From: Otis tarda
Taxonomy: Eukaryota > Chordata > Aves > Otidiformes > Otididae
DNA length: 64,000 nucleotides
Assembly (NCBI GenBank): GCA_026413225.1
Contig: CM048552.1
Span: 207,775,553-207,839,552, forward strand
Direction of reading: 5' to 3'
Shown here: piece by piece, positions 35,055-47,516 of the stretch
Layout of the letters: each line of letters starts with the position of its first letter
How positions within the stretch are numbered: the stretch's first letter is position 1
The notes under the pieces: generated by a model
The model's input: only the letters and a program-made list of their open reading frames with translations
What the model was told of the DNA's origin: nothing
The model's database searches: none
Translations under genes and position numbers: made by a program

Positions 35055-38000
35055 CACCCAGCTTTACAGAAACTGGAGACAAGAGCACACATATATGGAT
35101 ATGATGAAGGCCGGACGAGTGGCACCACACACTGCTTTTACACACAGGCTACACATTTGTCCCACAGATTCTTCATTCCCCATAATTATGTCCTTTTAAA
35201 GGCCGTTGATCCGACTTGCATTAGGAAAAGGCTCACGCATGGTCATCTACTGCATTTCACTTGTGGATCATTAATAACAAAGTATGATATATCTGCTGCT
35301 TGAAATCGAGCAAAACCTAAGAAAAAAAAAAAGAATATTTCCACAAGATTTGTCTTCTGATAACGTGTTCACACAGTCTTAATCTTCATTTGCAGCAGTG
35401 AGATCAATGTTCAAAGCATCTTGTGCTTCAAGAACGAATCCATTCCAAAACTTCATAATCTGCTCTAGTATACTCCCAAAGGAGAAAAACTGACTGAAAC
35501 AAGCAGGTTATTCTTTCTGCTTTTCCCAAGGATTTAGGACCAATTCCTAACAAGCACCAAATCACTCAGCACTATCGCACCTTTCTTGCTCTGCAAGGTA
35601 TTTGTGGCTGGTCCCACTCCACCATGAACGTCACATGTTGCTTTATTCTGAGATCCACAGGGATCACTTCAAGTGGTGGAATAAAAGACAGTACATTCAT
35701 AATGAATGCTGTTACAAGGATATCGTTTTGAAAAGCTGCAGACTGCTTTCACTCTCCAAAGGGGTGGCTGAGTGCCCTGCTCTCAGAGGCACTTGAAAAC
35801 ACAAACAAGGGGATCTGGTTTTCAGGCATCAGTGCTCACGTGCATTTTTATGAATGATCTTTGCACTTCACTGAGAGTTTTTCTTGCTACTTTTTAACAG
35901 TGCCACTCTCAGGCCCTGGGAAACTGAGCTTTACAGCAGGGATCAGGACCTCGCTCAAACTCTTAGCCCAGCCGAGAAGACTACATAAGCCAGCAGCTTT
36001 CTGCTCAACATGGCACTTGCCATGTGTCTCACCCTCGTAGTTGCCTTCTGTCCACTTACCCCGACTGCCTACTCTGCCCCCTGATGCTGGAGACCTAGGT
36101 CCGCATTCTAGTTTGACTGCTCAATAGTCAAGACTTACTTTTTAACAGACAACACCTGGCTTTGGCTTGGACCCACTGTCCTGTCCTGTCTTCCATGGTG
36201 TCCTGACTGCCCAAACTTTGACCACTGGTATTTCCCACACCACCAGCTTAAAAATAGCGTTGCTTTTTCTGGCTTCTATCCCTGGCTTGTCCTTCTTGCA
36301 ATACCTGGCTGCCGTCCTCATCCCTGAGTCTAGCCTGGCACTAGCCACTGTGTGAGACTTCCCACGTCTCTGTTGTATCCCTAGTGGCTACAGCTACAGA
36401 AAGTCCTCCATTCCCCCTACTGTTAAGGATTTTGTTTTCTTAAAATATGTCAAGGTACTGTGCAAACAAAATTTTAGGTATTTAAATATTTAGAATGAGA
36501 GCCCAGACATTACTATTCTGACAGCTTTTCTGACTGATGATAGCATTACTCTTTTGCTCAGCGGTTCAGTTCTTTCTACCACTAGCACTTTTCCTTTTAG
36601 TTGGCTGTAAAGAACAGGCAGTCTGAGAAATGGCAGGTGCCAATCCTCCCTGAGTGCTCACTAGTGTATCTCTCTCAGCCAACATTATTAACATTTTAAC
36701 CAGCCCATGAAAGCAGCAATAACCTCAGTCCTCTTCCTTTGTGTGATTCACCAATAGGCAACACTTCCTTTCAAATCAGTCTCCCCTATGATAATGTGTT
36801 TTCTCATATTTAGCATATCTCTAAGCAAAGAAGGTAAATCTCTTCTCACTCAATTGTTTCTGCAAAGTAGATGTGTGTACCTGAGATTGTCATAAATACC
36901 TTCTCTGTATTCTGGAAAACAGGTTCTTCCAAACCTTGATATCTAGCTAAGAATTAAAACTCTGGAACTCAAACTGTACTCATGCCTACACTATAACACC
37001 TAACAGTAGAAGAGATGAAGATTGTCCTTAGCCTACCCAAAAAAAAATTAGTGAAGTGGTGGCAGATTCCTCACAAGCATTGTAGAAAACGTGGCTTTTC
37101 AAAATACAGTAGCTCAGCTCCATGGAGACGAATTGTAAGTTAATGGTCACTGTCCAAAGACCTTCACGCTATCTGTTGCTAGAAATGTCTGGGGATGTTA
37201 ACATGGCCCACATTCTGCACAACTAATATCCTGACATTGTCCTCTTGGCTGGCTGTAGGTGGCTTCATACTCAAGGTAGTTTTGATCCACTGCATAACTC
37301 CTAAGAAGTCTTCCAAGAAGTCATACTTCTTCATTTACTGGATACAGAGACTTACATGGTATTTAGGCCAATGAATGAGAGATATATTATGCATTAAACT
37401 AGTGGCAACACATCTTACAAGTAATTGCAACCACAGTGCAGAGGACTTTTCCTATAAACCTCGTGACATAGATGCAGAGGGCAACACCAGGGCAGGATGT
37501 GAACTGGGTGGAAAATATGCAGTTTCATTGATTTACTGAGTCTTCTGTTTTGTGTAGACAGGCTTATGGAACATAACATTCCTTGTCCAAGATGAGAAGA
37601 GCAGCTACTGCAGGTTGCGGTTATGAGTTTGAGAGAGCTGCATGATGCCTGAAGGAATGCTGACAGAATTTAGTCTTCCATGAACAGCTCTTCCTTGACT
37701 CAAGGGGAATCCACTTCCTTGTGCTAAAGTGAATGAATGCATTTCTTTTGCAGTGTATTGGCAGCGTGACCAAAGATGCCAGAGAAACTGAGGAAAGATG
37801 GGAAACAGGACAATACAAAACAACTCTGGGGTGTGGATTTTGCCAGCCTAATATCTATGAAAGCTGTTATCTGTGCAGAATGCAGATGTAAATTTTGTGG
37901 ACAAAGTACGAGTGCATATCCATCAGAGAGTGGGAGCAGAGATGAGATGGGGGAGGATGTATTTCACAAAGTTTTCTGTTTACACTCTTAAATCCCCTGC

Positions 38001-40283
38001 TGAAAGCCACTCTGAAGTATCTTATTTCCCTCTCTTCCTCTGTATTGAACAGAATATGCATTTGCTACAGGTATCCTGCTATGCCATTTTAAATTATTTC
38101 TTATCTTTAAGTTTAGAAGGTTGATTCTATTAATCAGAACAAAGGAGAGTGTGACAGCTAGACGGGGAACTAGGGAAAAGTTGGGAATATTTATTACAGC
38201 CATTTGGGACTCAAGGTATCCCAGTCTTATTTAATATGTTGACATGTTGAACACTAAGCGATTTTTTTTATCATCATCACTCAGCTCTGATATATAAATA
38301 TAGGCATCTATTAATTATACTAGCAGATGATATATGTGAAAACGCCTGCTTAGCCTCCAGTTATGAGAAAATGCGTTATACTCATCAGGGCTGCCCCAAG
38401 GGCCTCAGTAACTTGTCCTTGTGAAGACATGCTTGTCCCTCCAATTAAAATACTGAGCAGAAAACATCCACCACTCTCTTGAGACAGCTGCCTCTGAAAC
38501 ACAGGAAAAAAAATACCTTTCCTGAGCCTCAGGGTAGAGGAGCCAGAACAATTTAAGAATTAGAACATTGCAACGGGAGTGGATTTTCACTGTTTATGAA
38601 GATATTTCCCACACAGTAAATATAGACACTACTTCACATGCGGAAGTAAGAGCTGGGATTGTCTTTTAAGAGAGAATGCCAAAATGGCGTAGAGGCAGCA
38701 CGGCAGAAGATACTCTCGTTTCCAAGGCCAGCAGTCCAGTATATCAGGAACAGACAGGCATATACTTGAATTGCACAATGCTTCTCTGATGCCTAGCTAC
38801 AAAATAGTGCCCTGGGGCTGTGGGGGGTCAGGTAAATTTCCCTAAGCCATACTGGGGATCAAAGCCAACTTCAGGGCCATGAAGGAGTCTTTGTTTTTTT
38901 TTTTTCTAATGGTCTGCTAGCTACAACTTCATTAAATTGGAGAATCTGACCCAGAGTAAGACTTACCCCATTGCCCCAAATTCTTTGATTTGAAGGCTCT
39001 TCTTAATAACTGCTACAGTAGTTAAGAAGTTAGACTAATGTAACAAGCTGAACCACAGTAGCTATCCATAGATGCTTTCTGTGTTCTTGCAATTACCATT
39101 TAATCTAATCTGCATTAAACTGGACTACATCTGGCATTTTCTCATGTAAAGCACTTGCACGTAAGCTGGTACCGCAGTTTAGGTGACACATAGGAACTTC
39201 TCGGGTAACAGCGAATTGAATGTAAATCAGAGTCTGGAGAGCAGCAAGTCAGGTCCCTTAGTGGTCTAGGCTTCACTGGCTTCAGCTGAGCTCAGCCAGT
39301 TTCTGGATGCATGTTTTCCTTTCTTTGAGGTCTCTTCTAAGACTTCCTAGAGTCAATTCCAGCTCAAAGTAGTTCATTATTTCTTTTTGGAAAAAGCCTT
39401 CCAAGTTCCTGAAAAAAAATACTGAGTGGAGAAAAGAAGCTTATCCACGCTTAATTGTTCTAGTGGTTAATACAGACTTACTATTAATTTTTAATACAAT
39501 TTCTCAAGAGTCAAAATTGAGATTCAGTTTCTGGATCTTAAAGTAGCACAATCTACCACTGGGAGTTGTCTGTTACTAAATCTTGTTCCCTGAGAAACAA
39601 CTTGACATAGTAGTGCATTCACAATTTGTTCACACTCTGTCCTTAAAGTGATTTGCAAAGTGATACAATGTGAAATGTAAAATGGTGAAATATGTTTTTC
39701 AAGTATTCAGCAAAAGATTTTAAGAGGGAATGCTTTCTGCAAGAGTCTACAATAGTCTGAGCATCAGATTTTTAAAAAATACAAATCAATCAACAGGTGA
39801 GATTGGTTGATCTATTCTGCTGTTTACCAAGTTCTTTTTCTGTAGTAAATAAAACATTTGAGTTTAGGATACACCTTGAAACAGACTTTTCAAAGTAAAA
39901 TACTATCTGGCTTTACTGTCTTTACAACAGAAGAGATTATGAGCAGCAATGACACTAATAATGAATACTCTCACAAGTGAGATGCAGGACCTGAGCACAG
40001 AATGAGAAACAGCTTGCCACTGCCTCAATACACATATCCGTAGGAATCTAATTAAGATTGATCTCATAATATTCAGAGCTTCAGGGTGTCTTAGGTGGAC
40101 TGGAGGTGGGAAAATGGCAAAAAGACGTTACCTCTGTAATCCTAGACAAGGATAAGAGAATGAATCATTGAAGTACCCTGCTCAACAAGGAACCACAGAA
40201 AATACCAAAAGAGTAATACAGGAGACCTGTTTGAAGTTAAAACAAACTCTGCCTCCAAACTGTCCCTGAAGTCAGCATTGTTT
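35055..40283. other. non-genic unique sequence
   Basis: No gene is recognised. About 35930-36430 is richer in C and T, with repeated CTGGCTT- and CTGACTGCC-like words. It may be an old repeat, but I cannot name it. T-rich tracts lie at 38894-38905. The open frames between 37605 and 38203 overlap on both strands and look like chance. Confidence 0.45.
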
Positions 40284-40681
40284 TACAGAATCACAGAATA
40301 GTTTGGGTGGGAAGGGACCTTTAAAGCCCATCCAGTCCAACCCCCTGCAAGGAGCAGGGACATCTCCAACCAGATCAGGTTGCTCAGAGCCCCATCCAAC
40401 CTGGCCTGGAATGTTTCCACGGATGGGGCATCCACCACCTCTCTAAGCAACCTGTGCCAGTGTTCCACCACCCTCAGCATAATTTTTTTTTCCTTATGGC
40501 CAGTCTGAATCTACCTCCCTCTATTTTAAAACCATTACCCCTTGTCCTATCGCAACAGGCCCTACTGAACAGCCTCTCCCCATCTTTCCTGTAGGCCCCC
40601 TTCAGGTACTGGAAGGACACTATAAGGTCTCCCCAGAGCCTTCTCTTCTTCAGGCTGAACAGCCTCAGCTATCTCAGCCTG
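40284..40681 (-). mobile_element. CR1 LINE, 3' end fragment
   Basis: Minus-strand CR1 copy of about 400 bases. Its 3' terminus is the pair of octamers TACAGAAT and CACAGAAT (40284-40299), followed by AGTTTGGGTGGGAAGGGACC. The ORF2 C-terminal tail is open from 40480 down to about 40340 and includes VEHWHRLLREVVDAPSVETF. Upstream in the element, a frame with AFQYLKGAYR-type sequence runs to about 40681, where homology breaks off after AGGCTGAGATAGCTGAGG in element sense. It is the same subfamily as 48-1205, and it looks closer to the common bird consensus than that copy. Confidence 0.92.
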
Positions 40682-42266
40682 TTTTGTGTTCAATGTGAAA
40701 TATTTAGATGCTGAAGGACTGAAAACTACATTCTGTTCATTGTTTACTCGCTTGCTCTAAGAAATTAATGGCCATACTTTCCCCATGTCTGTGCCTATGA
40801 CCAGGACACTTGCTGTAAATATTTTATCTTTTTATCCATCATTTATAGAGCCATGGAATAGGAGCCACGTTCCTAACTCAGGAATCGTCATTACAAGATC
40901 TAGAACATTACAACAACCCTTACATGTGACTTACAGCGGTTCACTCAAGTTTTAACAAGAAAGACATAAAACCAGAGAAATTATCTATTTGCACTACTAC
41001 AAATTCTCAGAAGTTAGAACAATAAATTTACTCTATACTCCCCTGATTATATTTTCCCCATTTGATCACTGTCAGAGAATAATAACTGAATACAGGAGGA
41101 GGTCATATGACCCATGGTGACTGAATGGTTTTTCTTCAGAGTTCTGCTTCTCCAGAAATTGTCATTGCTCTATTTTACTAAGGACTCAGTTTGGCACCAA
41201 AATGACCACTCACACTTCCTTTGCTCAGGCAGGCTGGCAATCAGCAAAGCAGCACAACAGTGTTAAACAACAGCTAGTGGGGCACAAGCCCCTCAGAAAA
41301 ATTTATCAGCCCCCACCTGTCGTTCTGCAGACGGGATGTTGTAATACATCAGGTTGCATATTTGTTACATGGTCACAAACAATTCATTTATGCATGGGTG
41401 GATGTACATATGTGTATATACAAACACATTTTTTCCTCTTCTCTCCCTTTTCAACATGTACACCAATTACCCTCCAGACCAGATAGCTGACAAGTGCATT
41501 CTTGCTATCGGGGACGACCTAGTGTATTTGTAGTTATGATCAAGTCCAATTTAGTTCAGATGGCTTCTTTCAGCTGCTATCAGCTTCTCAGCATTTGACG
41601 TATCCACCATTATTTATCAGTCCCCACCCCAGTATAGTCAACACAATAGTCGACAGCTTCTTTCACTAGTTGTCACTCACAATTCTCCTGAACTAGCCCC
41701 AGGCCTACCTCATTACCTGTATTTTCAAGGAATAAGATCTCATACAGAATGTAAACAACCAATCTCATTCTGCCAAAAGCTTTCAGTCATCATTTGCTGC
41801 GTTTGCAAGCAAATGCCTTTCCACTGTCTCCCGCATCAACTTTCATCATAAACACCAAAACCTCACTTCTTGGGCCGAATACATCCAAACTCAGCTGTGG
41901 TCAGACATTTCGACACTGTGCTTGTCCAAGTGACTGGTGCTATCTAACTGCTGCTTTGCTCTTCTCCCAGCCTCGTGCCTCTACGCTTATATTGAGCCTC
42001 ATAAAGGGGTCACAGTACCAGCCAGTGTCTCACTTGCAAAATGCAAAAAAGAAGCATGAACAAGGCTCTATTTACAACTTTCTTTACATTGAACTTGGCG
42101 TCTTTGACATATAATAATAAATATCTCAATGTGTATTCTACGTAAAGCAATGATACATATCAACAACTATTTTGTTAAATTGTGTGGAACTTCGCCAGAC
42201 TCAGGAAAATCTGCAGCATCTGGCAGCAGCCTGAAATATATAACTGCAATGAGGGAAATATTGTAA

Positions 42267-42302
42267 GTTTACTATCCTGGAAAAGTTTACTGTCCTGGAA
42301 AA
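42267..42302. repeat. 18-bp tandem duplication
   Basis: GTTTACTATCCTGGAAAA is followed directly by GTTTACTGTCCTGGAAAA, with one difference. Confidence 0.85.
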
Positions 42303-43418
42303 TTGTTACCGTACGAAACACATGCCAAGTTAATATTGTAATGAATTTTATGTCTTGGAACTGCAGTTAGCTAGTGCTTGTAGCCAGAGGGCTATATCCT
42401 TAGATGGTGTAAAATAAGTGAATTTGGAGGAAATCACAGACTTATCAGGAACAGACTTTTAAACATGGAACAATTGGCCTGAGAGTAAGCCTGCTGTTGC
42501 AAACCTTATCTTAAAAAAATGGACTCTGTGATTTTGTGTGATCATGAACACAAGAAATACACAAAATCTAATAAATTTAGAAGAAGATAAATGCACAAAA
42601 TCTCAAAGACAGATGTATAAAATCTAGTAAAGAGGTCTGAGAAAAATTCTTAATAACATAGAACATAATTATTCCTTGCTGGTGTGTATCCCCAGTACAT
42701 GGAACTACTGTGCCTATGGTTATGATCACTGGAACCCTCTCCGAGAAACTTTTGTAGCTCTTCACTGCTTCTTGCAGAGGTGTTGGAGGTGATAAGAGGA
42801 TAGCTGGAGAAGAGCAGACACGAATCTGTTGCAGGGTGCCTTCATCTGGGCAGTGCTAGCATCCTTTCCTTTGCAGTTCTGTAGTCTGTCTTCCACTTGC
42901 AGGTCTTTTACCTTCCACCAAAGCTGCTGCCACAGCATTCTTCCCTGTTCTCACACTGTTGTATTCATGCTGCTATTCTCACAGCATCACACCTGCAAAC
43001 CCTGATATTATTCTTATGTCTGATTTCTCATGGGGAGTAATTGCCACCAGAGTAAGAAGGACTCCTTCCTTCCCCCTGCCCTTTCCCATCCCTTCTTCCA
43101 TAGTTTTTAGTTTACACCAAAGGAAAATCAAAAGCTGGTCAATAACATTGTAGGTAGCAGTGATTTAAACCTCCAGTTAGAATTATCCAATAATATATAT
43201 CCAAACTTATACCACATTCAGAGTAAATAGTGTTTTAAGAAGGAGTATCCAGAAGGGAATTTGAACAGGTCAAGATGAAATCTCCATCATTACTATGGAA
43301 AAACATGGTGGAAAATTATCATCATTATTAGCTCCATGGGGAGAGGATCCTCAGAAGAAGATGCTTGCATTGGAAACTCTGTTGCACCTCTTCATGGCCA
43401 GATATGGGTGAAAGTCTT

Positions 43419-43466
43419 TGTTTTCTCTTTTCTCTCTCTTTCTCTCATTTGTTTTTTTTTTTCCCC
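43419..43466. repeat. pyrimidine-rich tract
   Basis: A run of mostly T and C with CTCTCTTTCTCTC and T11CCCCC. It is low-complexity sequence. Confidence 0.7.
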
Positions 43467-46461
43467 CAAAGGTAATTTTAGAGTATATGTGTGCCACCAG
43501 CTACAGATTCCATGAATAAAACTTCAAATCTATCTCAGTGTCCTTTGTGCAACAACACCATATCACCAAAGTTATCTCTTGCCTAAGACAGAAAAAAACA
43601 GCTTTCAGTTCCAGGCTTGACATTGACTGAGCACGCAACTTTTTCCAAGTTGTTTCAGCCTAGGTGCAGTCTCCCAGCAGCAGTGACATACCTGTAGTGG
43701 CTAAGCTGGGAGTCTGTGTGTTACGCAGAAGTTCATGGTGTTGGATAGCCATGGCCTGGGTGGACTACAGTCTCTATAAAAATAAACACCTCTATCTCTC
43801 CATGTATAAACTCTCCCAGTATGTATAGTCATATTTAATACAGAGACAGTCTATGAAAATTGCTTCATCAATTAATGCTTAAAGTAGCAGTGGGGAAGAG
43901 TCTGTGCTTGATTGCCCCTGTATCTCAGTTCCTCAGCTGTAAAGCAACTTGTGGTGTGGACTCTGTGTCTCACCACATAGGTGAACAGCCTTTTTCAGAG
44001 GCTTACATGCGATTATGGTACGAGTTGTGCCAATAAATTAAGTCACTGATGGCTTGTCTGGACATTACAGCTCTGCCTATACTTGTAAGTTAAAGAGTTC
44101 CAAGGAAGACTCTCAAACAGCAGGAATTAATTGTCTGCACTGTAAATTCACACTATTATATTATCCCAGTGCAGTCTGGGACATGTCAGACGGCTTTGGC
44201 ACTCTCCAAAATACTCTGTGGGAGAGTTTGAGAGTTAGCAGGGGTTAGGGACAGTCCCAGCAGGCGGTTCATATGCAGCCTCTGTTTTAAAGGCTCAGAG
44301 AGTTCAATAATACATTTTTGGACAGTTCTGTGACAGCTGGTCTCACTGCTACTGGGTGAAAAAAAAAGCCTGGAGAATTAAGTTGCAATATGTAGTCCAA
44401 TTAGTTGTGCTTATACAGAGATCAAATTCCCTGTTCCAAAGGGTAAGACTCTACTTCCAGAAAGATCAATAATGCATAAAAAAATTGCCCAGTATTATTA
44501 GTTTGAAATGTCAAAGCTTTCTTGCTTACAGTGAGGTTTCAAAATCCATATTCAGCCTCTTTAGCAGATGTGGTTTGAGCTTTCATTGCTGTTAACCACC
44601 TGTAGCTCTCACACACTGGAGTTTGAGAGAGCTCACCACTTCTGAAAGCCAGGCCATTTTAGTCAGCTCCTGAAAATTGATTTGGAAGCAAAAGAGACTA
44701 AGTCACTTTGATTTTCTAAGAGTCAGAACGAAGGAAAGTCTTCTTCTAAGCAATGACGTAACTTGAATGCAAACTTAACCACTGTGTATTAAAAACGGAT
44801 GATCATCCACTAAGGTTTATTAGGTTTTTGCATGGAAATACAAAGATGAAACATTTCATTCTCATTACTGAAGGAATAATGAACAAGTAGTGAAAAGAAG
44901 CAAAGATTTTGCATAATTGATTCTTCCTGCTGGTTTTGAACTAATCTGAAATCGCTTGAAGTCATACACTTGAATGACTTTGCAATACCATCCAAGGCTG
45001 GTTAAATAAGTTCATATAATCATCACAGATCCAACAGAAATTTTCCTAAATAAGCTTGAAAACTTCAAAATGAACATGTCTGCAAAAAAATAAAATGGAT
45101 GAGAAAGACCTTCAAAGCAAACAGGGCTTTCATGTTGCCAGAAAAGTCACGCAACACTCAATGGGAAAGCAGAGCAGAACCTTTTCGACGACTGTAGAGT
45201 GATGTTACATTCTGGGACAGCTGAAAACATCTCAATATACAAGTAATCATACAGGTAAACTATATGCTGTGGACTTGGACTTGAATTGGTTTTCCTATTT
45301 TGCATTACGTTTATTTACTCAGACTCTCTATAGCATCATAATCATCTCTAGTTTTCTCTCCAATAACTAGTTAAGTAAGTTATACTTAGAATAACAGAGA
45401 ATATACTTGTGTTATTCAGATTGCAGTTACCATAGCTAAGCACCAGAATGTATTTAATTTGTGAAAGGACTCAGTGAAGGAAATACGTATATTATATACA
45501 GAAAAATTTTCTACTGTCTCTTCTTTAATATTCTCCAAGAGACTCTTTTATTCCTGTTCACACAGACTAGTGCCTTTTTCTTCAAACAGCCTCACTGATT
45601 TTAAGGTGCTGTGAGGGAAGGTCAAACTTTATTCAACACATGTAGGAATAAGAGACCCTTGTGGGCATAGCGGAAGAGCAGAGCTTTCACAAGAGATGTG
45701 AAGGAGGAAGATGTTTAATATAAGAAGCTTAGTGTCAGTTCTCATCTAAAATACGAAGAGTATTTTAATAAATTCTTTAGCAATAGCCTTTGTCCTTCTT
45801 TCATATCTATTAAAATAAGAATCCAGGCTTAGTAAATATATTCAAAGGAGAATTAGAACACATAAAGAAAACTGGTTTCTTTTTTTGGGAGGTTAAACCC
45901 AGTAAGGATGTTTAAAAATGTTTAAAATTATTGTAAATATTTATTTTTGTGAGTGAAAGATGTAATTCTGTGCAAGTTTCTATTGCAGCTGCCATTATAC
46001 GATCTCACTTATAGATATATATATATTAACCACTTTTCTTGATTTATTTTTTTCCTTCCTGCTTCAGGATGAAATTTGACACTATGAATTTTGAATTTTA
46101 TCTGTGATAATATTAGCATCATGACTTGGTATCAGGGACACTGAACGTATCTCATAAGAGATTATAAAAAGAGTCATATTTTGTTAGTTAATGTTCAACC
46201 CAAATCCTATCAATGTCTTAAAACCCTTACTAATTCTCTGATTTGTATTGGGCATCCTCGGCTTATGGGCTTGATCTTCTTACTTGTTGTGTTGGTGTTA
46301 TTTAGTGAGGGAGGGTTACAGTGGCAGCTTCTGTAAAAAGCTGATAGAAGATTTTTCCCCTTTGCCTAGTGGACTCGGCTGGGCCTAGGGTGGACATGCT
46401 GCTGGCCAAGGCCGAGCCAATTCGCAGCAGAATGTTCCCTGATAACACCTCTGCAACAACG

Positions 46462-46469
46462 TACTTAAG
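46462..46469 (+). promoter_or_regulatory. TATA-like core promoter element of the long LTR
   Basis: TACTTAAG lies about 175 bases from the LTR start, upstream of the A-run and purine-rich leader. It is a weak TATA variant. Its position is reasonable for U3 but unproven. Confidence 0.4.
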
Positions 46470-46783
46470 AAGGGGAAAAAAAAAAAAAAAAGAATTTAAA
46501 AAAGGAAGATGTGAAGAAGCAGAAGAGGAGGGAGGAGGGGGGGAGGCACGAGCCTTGTGGGCTTTGCACCCCTCACCTTCTGGCCTCCCACCGGGCGGCC
46601 GACTGGGCTCAACTCGGCCCGGCCCGTCTGCAAGAAGTGGAGAGGAGATGAGATGTGAAGAGAACCTGACAGGCGTCTGCGTGAGCTGGTTGTGAAGAAT
46701 TTCTGGTGAGAGGAACAGCTGCAGATGCCAAGGTCAGTGAAGAAGGAGGGGGAGCAGTAATGCTGCTCCTGGCAGAGATTCCC

Positions 46784-46970
46784 CTGCAGCCCGTGGTGCA
46801 GACCATGGTGGAGCAGGCTGTGCCCCTGCAGCCCATGAAGGTCCACGGAGGGGCAGAGATCCACCTGCAGCCCATGGTGCAGCCCATGGTGGAGCAGGTT
46901 GTCCCTCTGCAGCCCATGGAGGTCCATGGAGGAGCAGAGATCCACCTGCAGCCTGTGGAGGACCCCACAC
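46784..46970. repeat. 81-bp tandem repeat inside the LTR
   Basis: Copies start at CTGCAGCCC in 46784, 46865 and 46946: two full 81-bp units plus a partial third. Each unit itself has two related halves beginning CTGCAGCCCATG. Because 81 is a multiple of three, the duplication keeps reading frames open on both strands. This accounts for the 94-codon plus frame (46706-46990) and for the minus-strand frames of 115 to 202 codons, none of which resembles a retroviral protein. Confidence 0.88.
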
Positions 46971-47328
46971 CGGAGGAGGTGGATGCCTGAAGGAGGCTGT
47001 GGCCCGTGGAGGGCCCGCTGGGGCAGCCGTTCTGGAGGGACTGCACCCCATGGAAAAACAATCCAGACTGGAGCAGTTCATGAAGGACTGTAGCTCCTGG
47101 GAGGGACCCCAGGCTGGAGCAGGGGAGGAATGTGAGTAGTTCTTCCCCTGAGGAGGAAGGAGTGGTGTAAAGCGACAAGCAATGAACTGACCATAACTCC
47201 CATTCTCTCTTCCCCACTGTGCTGTTTGGCAGGGGGATGGAGGTAGAGATAATGTTAAGCCTGGGAAGAGGGAGGAGTGGGGGGAAGTTTTCTTGTTCTC
47301 TTTCTCAGTGTCCTGCTTTGTTTTTAAT

Positions 47329-47334
47329 AATAAA
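47329..47334 (+). promoter_or_regulatory. polyadenylation signal of the long LTR
   Basis: AATAAA in TTAATAATAAACAAATAG, followed by the conserved CAAGTCTGTTTTGCCCATAA. The position and context are shared with the partial LTR at 34499-35054. Confidence 0.75.
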
Positions 47335-47516
47335 CAAATAGTTTTCCCCAGGTCAAGTCTGTTTTGCCCATAATGGTAACTTTAAGGACCTCCCCCTGTC
47401 CTTATCTCAAACCTCGAGCCTTTTTTCTTATATTCTCTCTCCCTGTTCTCTTGGAGGGTGGGGGGAATGAGCAAGAGACTGTGTAGTTTTGTCCTGAGTG
47501 GGGCTAAACTATGACA

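Larger units (their letters stand above)
40682..46287. other. non-genic unique sequence
   Basis: No gene is recognised. The 94- and 106-codon frames at 41202-41486 and 41794-42114 are unlike known proteins. A perfect-period 18-bp duplication lies at 42267-42302 and a pyrimidine-rich tract at 43419-43466. About 43915-43960 contains ATCTCAGTTCCTCAGCTGTAAA, which faintly recalls a MIR core but is too short to call. A short (TA)n run is present at 46013-46026. Confidence 0.45.
46288..47516 (+). mobile_element. solo LTR of an avian endogenous retrovirus, long form
   Basis: Plus-strand LTR of about 1.23 kb, GC-richer than its surroundings. The 3' end is clear: TGGGGCTAAACTATGACA ending at 47516. 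The best 5' end is TGTGTTGGTGTTATTTAG at 46288. The flanks CTTGT (46283-46287) and TTTGT (47517-47521) agree at four of five positions, a decayed 5-bp target duplication. Inside, in order: a weak TATA-like TACTTAAG near 46462; an A16 run; a purine-rich leader; an 81-bp tandem duplication (46784-46964); a CTGGAGCAG-type repeated region; and an AATAAA signal. I recognise the general sequence as a widespread bird LTR family. No internal proviral sequence follows on either side, so it is a solo LTR. The 5' boundary is less certain than the 3' boundary. Confidence 0.85.

Noticed and set aside
35930..36430. Pyrimidine-rich stretch with repeated CTGGCTT and CTGACTGCC words as a named repeat
   Set aside because: No end structure and no family that I can name with confidence.
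43915..43960. ATCTCAGTTCCTCAGCTGTAAA as a MIR core
   Set aside because: A single short match with no flanking support.
46496..47217. Long minus-strand open frames (149, 202 and 115 codons) that look like repetitive proteins
   Set aside because: They lie in the LTR, antisense to it, and their repeats are the 81-bp DNA duplication. No retroviral or host domain is visible.
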